Positions 8,001 through 11,232 of a stretch of DNA of 11,232 bases are shown one piece after another; position 1 is the first letter of the stretch, and each line of letters begins with the position of its first letter. The notes below the pieces were generated by a model. It saw only the letters and a list, made by a program, of their open reading frames with translations. It was not told where the DNA came from and searched no databases. Source of the stretch: DASRAJ01 sp039920305 (GTDB taxonomy: Bacteria > Bacteroidota > Bacteroidia > Chitinophagales > UBA10324); NCBI GenBank assembly GCA_039920305.1, contig JBDSEA010000108.1:1-11232 (forward strand). Reading direction: 5' to 3'. Position numbers and translations under genes: made by a program.

Positions 8001-8454
8001 TAACCCGGTTGCCGAGAGGAAAATCACTCTGCCTCAGCAGGTCATTGATCATTCCCTGCAAGCCTAAAGTTCTTCCATCATCCGGTGAATAAATCCTGGT
8101 GATTCCATAGTTATGCAGCTCTTCAATTTCATGGGGGAGAATTACGCCGCCGCCGCCGCCAAAAATTTTTATGTGGCTGCAATTTTTTTCCTTAAGCAAG
8201 TCATACATGTACTTAAAATACTCCATGTGCCCACCCTGATAACTGGTCATGGCAATTGCCTGTGCATCTTCCTGAACCGCACAGTCCACCACTTCCTGAA
8301 CACTGCGGTCATGACCAAGATGTATTACTTCAGCACCGCTTGCCTGAATGATGCGGCGCATGATGTTAATCGCAGCATCATGCCCGTCAAAGAGGGATGC
8401 CGCTGTAACAATGCGGATTTTATTTTTGGGATGATAAGCTTCCGGCTTTTGCAT
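5017..8454 (-). CDS. icmF: Fused isobutyryl-CoA mutase / G-protein chaperone IcmF
   Basis: The 1145-residue product is a single-chain, adenosylcobalamin-dependent mutase that interconverts isobutyryl-CoA and n-butyryl-CoA in the cytoplasm. The N-terminal B12 domain shows [11 protein letters not shown] (His25 is the lower cobalt ligand), [11 protein letters not shown] (70-80) and GGGGGVILP (99-107). The MeaI-like GTPase domain has the P-loop GTGGAGKSS (203-211), [21 protein letters not shown] (255-275), [12 protein letters not shown] (318-329) and NKFD (365-368). A linker follows, and the mutase domain starts near 565. Phe606 in RMFAGEG and Gln794 in DQAQNT lie where methylmalonyl-CoA mutase has Tyr89 and Arg207, so isobutyryl-CoA is the likelier substrate. 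Residues 226-250 are a Gly/Ser/Lys/Asn-rich insertion that I do not expect in relatives. The start at 8454 fits the family's N-terminus but has no clear ribosome site. A good promoter candidate stands just upstream. The protein may serve branched-chain or butyrate metabolism. Confidence 0.96.
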   Translation of the reverse strand: [1145 protein letters not shown]

Positions 8455-8475
8455 GAAGGCAATAGATCAGTTCTT

Positions 8476-8504
8476 CAAAGATAATTCGTTAAGCCGAAGT
8501 CAAA
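8476..8504 (-). promoter_or_regulatory. Candidate icmF promoter (Bacteroidota type)
   Basis: On the minus strand TTTG (8501-8504), a 17-base spacer and TATCTTTG (8476-8483) match both the -33 and -7 consensus of Bacteroidota vegetative promoters. Transcription would begin about 15 bases ahead of the ATG at 8454. It implies that icmF is transcribed separately from the peptidase gene upstream. Confidence 0.5.
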
Positions 8505-8531
8505 CAGGCATCTGCTTCTAAGGAAATCTTC

Positions 8532-8581
8532 AAAAAAATGCCCGGCTTTGCAGGAAATTTGATTGTGGTTGTCATCAAATT
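8532..8581 (-). terminator. Possible terminator of the C25 peptidase gene
   Basis: Directly after the peptidase stop, an inverted repeat with 8-base arms (AATTTGAT at 8556-8563, ATCAAATT at 8574-8581) and a 10-base loop is followed, 17 bases on, by seven T on the minus strand (8532-8538). A GC-rich segment with short self-complementarity (GCCGGGC) lies just before the T run. The stem is AT-rich and distant from the T run, so the call is weak. Confidence 0.35.
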
Positions 8582-8585
8582 CTGA

Positions 8586-11232
8586 TCACTTATTCAAAAC
8601 CAGTTTCTCCGTAAAAGTTTTATCACCCATCGTGAAGGTGCAATAATAATTGCCATTTGCAAGTGATGAGCCATCGAATCCCAAATGATACTGACCCGGC
8701 GCCTGGAGTTCATTGCTCAAAATTGTTTTAACAAGCCTGCCATTCAGATCAAATACCTGAACAGAAACATCGGAAATGCTTTTAACCGTATAATCAATAA
8801 ATGTGAGCTGACTGAAGGGATTTGGATAGCTGCAAATATCAACAGAAGCATTTGCTGAAGAAATATTAACGGCTGACTGGAAGGCCGGCAGAAAAATGTT
8901 GTCGAGGTATGCACAATCATAACCGATATTAACTGCACCATCTTTTTGATATTTCCAGGTGAAGGTATGGTTGCCTTCAGTGACAGGAAAGGACTGTACT
9001 GACCAGTCAATGGTGCCTGACCAGTTACCCATACTCACATTATCGATTGAAAAAGTTAATGAATCGTAGTTGGGTTCAGAAGAAACTTTCATCATGAAAG
9101 AAATGTCATCATCTGAAATCACATTCAGTGCAATCGTGAGTATGGAAGACTGATTACTGCTGAGATTACCCGAGCGTGCTGAATACGTTCCTTCAAAAAC
9201 ATCATACGATTCAGTTTTCCAAACCTCATCACCACTCAACTGCCAATCAAATTGAGAAAAGTCACTGGTTTCAAAATCTTCAATTGCAGGCGTTACGGTT
9301 GAAATGAAATTCAATGCTGCAGAATAACTGCCGGCAGTTACTGTGTAAGCAAAAGAAACATCAGTGCCAAAGGGGGTATTTGCATCAACGCTTACGGAAT
9401 ATGTGGCGGCCGAGGTTGAGCCTGCCATTAGATTTCCAAATGAATAATTAGAATTGTAAATGGTGATGTATGGATTTGATGAAGTCAATATACCGGTGGT
9501 GTTCTGTGCATCGGCATGACCGGTGTTAGAGTTGGAAATATTCAGAGTAACCGTTTCACCCGGATCCAGTTTTCCATCATTATTTCCTGAAGCATCATCA
9601 ATTGAAAGGCTTGTTACGGTAAGCACCGGTGCGTTAAGTAACACCGTTATTCCTGAAGTCCATACTCCGCCCGAATCATCTGCTAATGTTAAAATGAAAT
9701 CAGCCATGGTTGCGTCAGGAACATTCCCGGCAACAGTAAAGCTAAAAGCGGCGCTCTGATCATCAACGGCACCGCTGGTAATATCTCCAAGGGTTTCAGC
9801 ATCATCAGTAATGCTGATGTAAGGATTGATGGAAGCGAGGGCTGCAATTACATTCCCTGCAGTGGCTGAACCCACATTTTCAACAGTTATATCCATTGAT
9901 ACGACTTCATTATAATCTGCCTTGCCATTATTATTTCCCAGGGCATCATTAATGGTTGAAGCAGTATTTACCAATACCGGCCCTGTAGCCTGAATTGCCG
10001 GAATGATCATGATGTAGGGGAGCTTGTTAAAGCCGGTAACGGTAATCACCACACTGTCAACATTTGCAAGTATATTTTCAAACTGGACAGCAGCAACACC
10101 TCCTGATACATTTTCTGTACCCAGAATTATATTGTTACGGGTAATGGAAACCAATGCGCCATCAAAATCACAATTTAGCTCAAATTGCACCGAGCCCTGA
10201 ACAATCTGCAGATCATGAGTAATATTCATACTGACTGGCTCAGCCGTACGGATCATGAGTGACGGATCTCCAAAAATGGTCCAGGTGTCAGTCATATCAT
10301 ATCCTGACTGGCCGTATGCATCGTTCATGCTGAAACAGCCATTAATTGATAAACCACCAAAGGTCCGTTTGATGTTATCCGCTTCGGCCTCAGCTAAAAG
10401 ATTGTTTCCTTCATCCTGCATCTCCATGGGCTCAGCCCAGTACTGATTGACCGTGGACATAAAATTAGCAACCGATCCACTGGGTTCATCATTGTAGGTT
10501 GCTCTTGCCCACGCCTCGGCGAAGCAGGTGGTATTCTTGAAATCTCCGGTCACACAACCTACGATCCAGAGAAAAGGCCAGTGGTGTACATTCGTAAGGT
10601 CATTAACATCATTGTTATCAAAACCGGTGGTTACGATGCTCGTCTCACTTCCGTGGCCTGTATAGTTAATAATGCCTGTTCCTGAATTTACTAAATCCGC
10701 AAGGTCAGCTGAGCCGGGATTACCGCTGGCATCATTACCTCCGGGATGATCCTTGTCATATAATTCCTGAATGTCAGTATAGGTATATCCAAGAAGCTGA
10801 TTCCGGATATTCCTTTCATGATCATAATCGGCTTCTCCGTCATCGCCGATACCTGCTCCAAATTCAGAAGCAATGCACACGCCTTTTGCGTAATAGGAAT
10901 CAACAAGCGGATTTTTTTCATATTCTATAGTCCGATCCACCTGGGTGGTAATATCAGATCCGGTGGTTGCAGAAAACCTTCCCACAAAAATTTCCTGGTA
11001 ATGATCGCTGCCGGTAATGTATCCATACTGATTATCAGAATCACCTGCCCCCGAGACAAATCCGGTTGCCACCTGTGCATCATCACCTGCGAGAAGAAGA
11101 AAGGTAAGACCATGAGTGTTATAGTAGTCTGTCACGTAATTTTTGATGGAAGCAGCATCGTTTCCGATGGTGGCTACATCCACCATCTCCGTTTTAATTC
11201 CCTCCTGTATTTTCCAGTCAACAAGGGGTTGC
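8586..11232 (-). CDS. Gingipain-like C25 cysteine peptidase with T9SS sorting domain (5' end missing)
   Basis: The frame is open to the right edge; codons before the first Met (11186) read QPLVDWKIQEGIKTE, in keeping with the C25 fold, so the true start lies outside. Residues below count from that Met. FLLLAGD (29-35) and FVGRFSA (67-73) lead to the catalytic pair: His178 in YTGHGSETS and Cys211 in VGCVTGDF. Their spacing of 33 equals His211-Cys244 of RgpB. NIKRTFGGLSING (271-283) and DTWTIFGDPSLMIRT (300-314) close the domain. Asp120 in GDDGEAD falls where RgpB has its S1 Asp163, suggesting cleavage after Arg. An Ig-like segment (about 318-395) comes next. Two repeats follow (about 402-520 and 521-632), each with a Ca-site-like loop (NNNGKADYNE, NNDGKLDPGE). 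A MAM-like domain follows at about 636-767. Residues 782-866 form a T9SS type A domain (YPNPF, VFDLNGRLVKT, G..Y, final KLVLNK). It should be exported across the outer membrane and attached or released there. Confidence 0.93.
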   Translation of the reverse strand, partial: QPLVDWKIQEGIKTEMVDVATIGNDAASIKNYVTDYYNTHGLTFLLLAGDDAQVATGFVSGAGDSDNQYGYITGSDHYQEIFVGRFSATTGSDITTQVDRTIEYEKNPLVDSYYAKGVCIASEFGAGIGDDGEADYDHERNIRNQLLGYTYTDIQELYDKDHPGGNDASGNPGSADLADLVNSGTGIINYTGHGSETSIVTTGFDNNDVNDLTNVHHWPFLWIVGCVTGDFKNTTCFAEAWARATYNDEPSGSVANFMSTVNQYWAEPMEMQDEGNNLLAEAEADNIKRTFGGLSINGCFSMNDAYGQSGYDMTDTWTIFGDPSLMIRTAEPVSMNITHDLQIVQGSVQFELNCDFDGALVSITRNNIILGTENVSGGVAAVQFENILANVDSVVITVTGFNKLPYIMIIPAIQATGPVLVNTASTINDALGNNNGKADYNEVVSMDITVENVGSATAGNVIAALASINPYISITDDAETLGDITSGAVDDQSAAFSFTVAGNVPDATMADFILTLADDSGGVWTSGITVLLNAPVLTVTSLSIDDASGNNDGKLDPGETVTLNISNSNTGHADAQNTTGILTSSNPYITIYNSNYSFGNLMAGSTSAATYSVSVDANTPFGTDVSFAYTVTAGSYSAALNFISTVTPAIEDFETSDFSQFDWQLSGDEVWKTESYDVFEGTYSARSGNLSSNQSSILTIALNVISDDDISFMMKVSSEPNYDSLTFSIDNVSMGNWSGTIDWSVQSFPVTEGNHTFTWKYQKDGAVNIGYDCAYLDNIFLPAFQSAVNISSANASVDICSYPNPFSQLTFIDYTVKSISDVSVQVFDLNGRLVKTILSNELQAPGQYHLGFDGSSLANGNYYCTFTMGDKTFTEKLVLNK

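Noticed and set aside
7021..8484. Several plus-strand open frames of 96-123 codons opposite icmF
   Set aside because: They lie antisense to well-conserved IcmF codons, show no family motif, and have no supporting ribosome sites.

Overview
The window looks like chromosomal DNA of a member of the Bacteroidota. Three signs point that way. A secreted peptidase ends in a type IX secretion (T9SS) C-terminal sorting domain. Candidate promoters fit the Bacteroidota -7 consensus TAnnTTTG. Shine-Dalgarno sites are weak in front of most genes. Species cannot be named from the sequence.

Layout, left to right. (1) Positions 1-380, minus strand: the start of a left-handed beta-helix sugar N-acetyltransferase (WbpD/WlbB type) that runs off the left edge. 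(2) 471-2126, plus: a short GT35-type alpha-glucan phosphorylase homologue, diverging from (1). It carries Thr453 where the family has its PLP-binding lysine. (3) 2194-3165, plus: a conserved lipoprotein of unknown function. (4) 3230-4402, minus: an AAA_14/DUF4143 ATPase with a nuclease-like C-terminal motif. Two near-identical 52-bp hairpin repeats bracket it (49 of 52 bases equal). (5) About 4472-5000, minus: a gene-sized stretch with no intact gene. It reads as a decayed two-helix membrane protein in three frame segments. (6) 5017-8454, minus: icmF, fused isobutyryl-CoA mutase with its G-protein chaperone. (7) 8586 to the right edge, minus: a gingipain-like C25 cysteine peptidase with two beta-sandwich repeats and a T9SS sorting domain, missing its N-terminus.

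The genes do not form one pathway. They cover surface glycan synthesis, storage glucan metabolism, short-chain acyl-CoA rearrangement, and exported proteolysis. The icmF gene has its own promoter candidate and is separated from the peptidase gene by a possible terminator. The part that looks least like stable chromosome is 3173-5016: a single-gene unit bounded by hairpin repeats, next to a broken gene. This is the best candidate for recent rearrangement. No complete new multi-gene system is evident. The most unusual points are the repeat-bounded ATPase, the pseudogene beside it, and the substituted PLP lysine.
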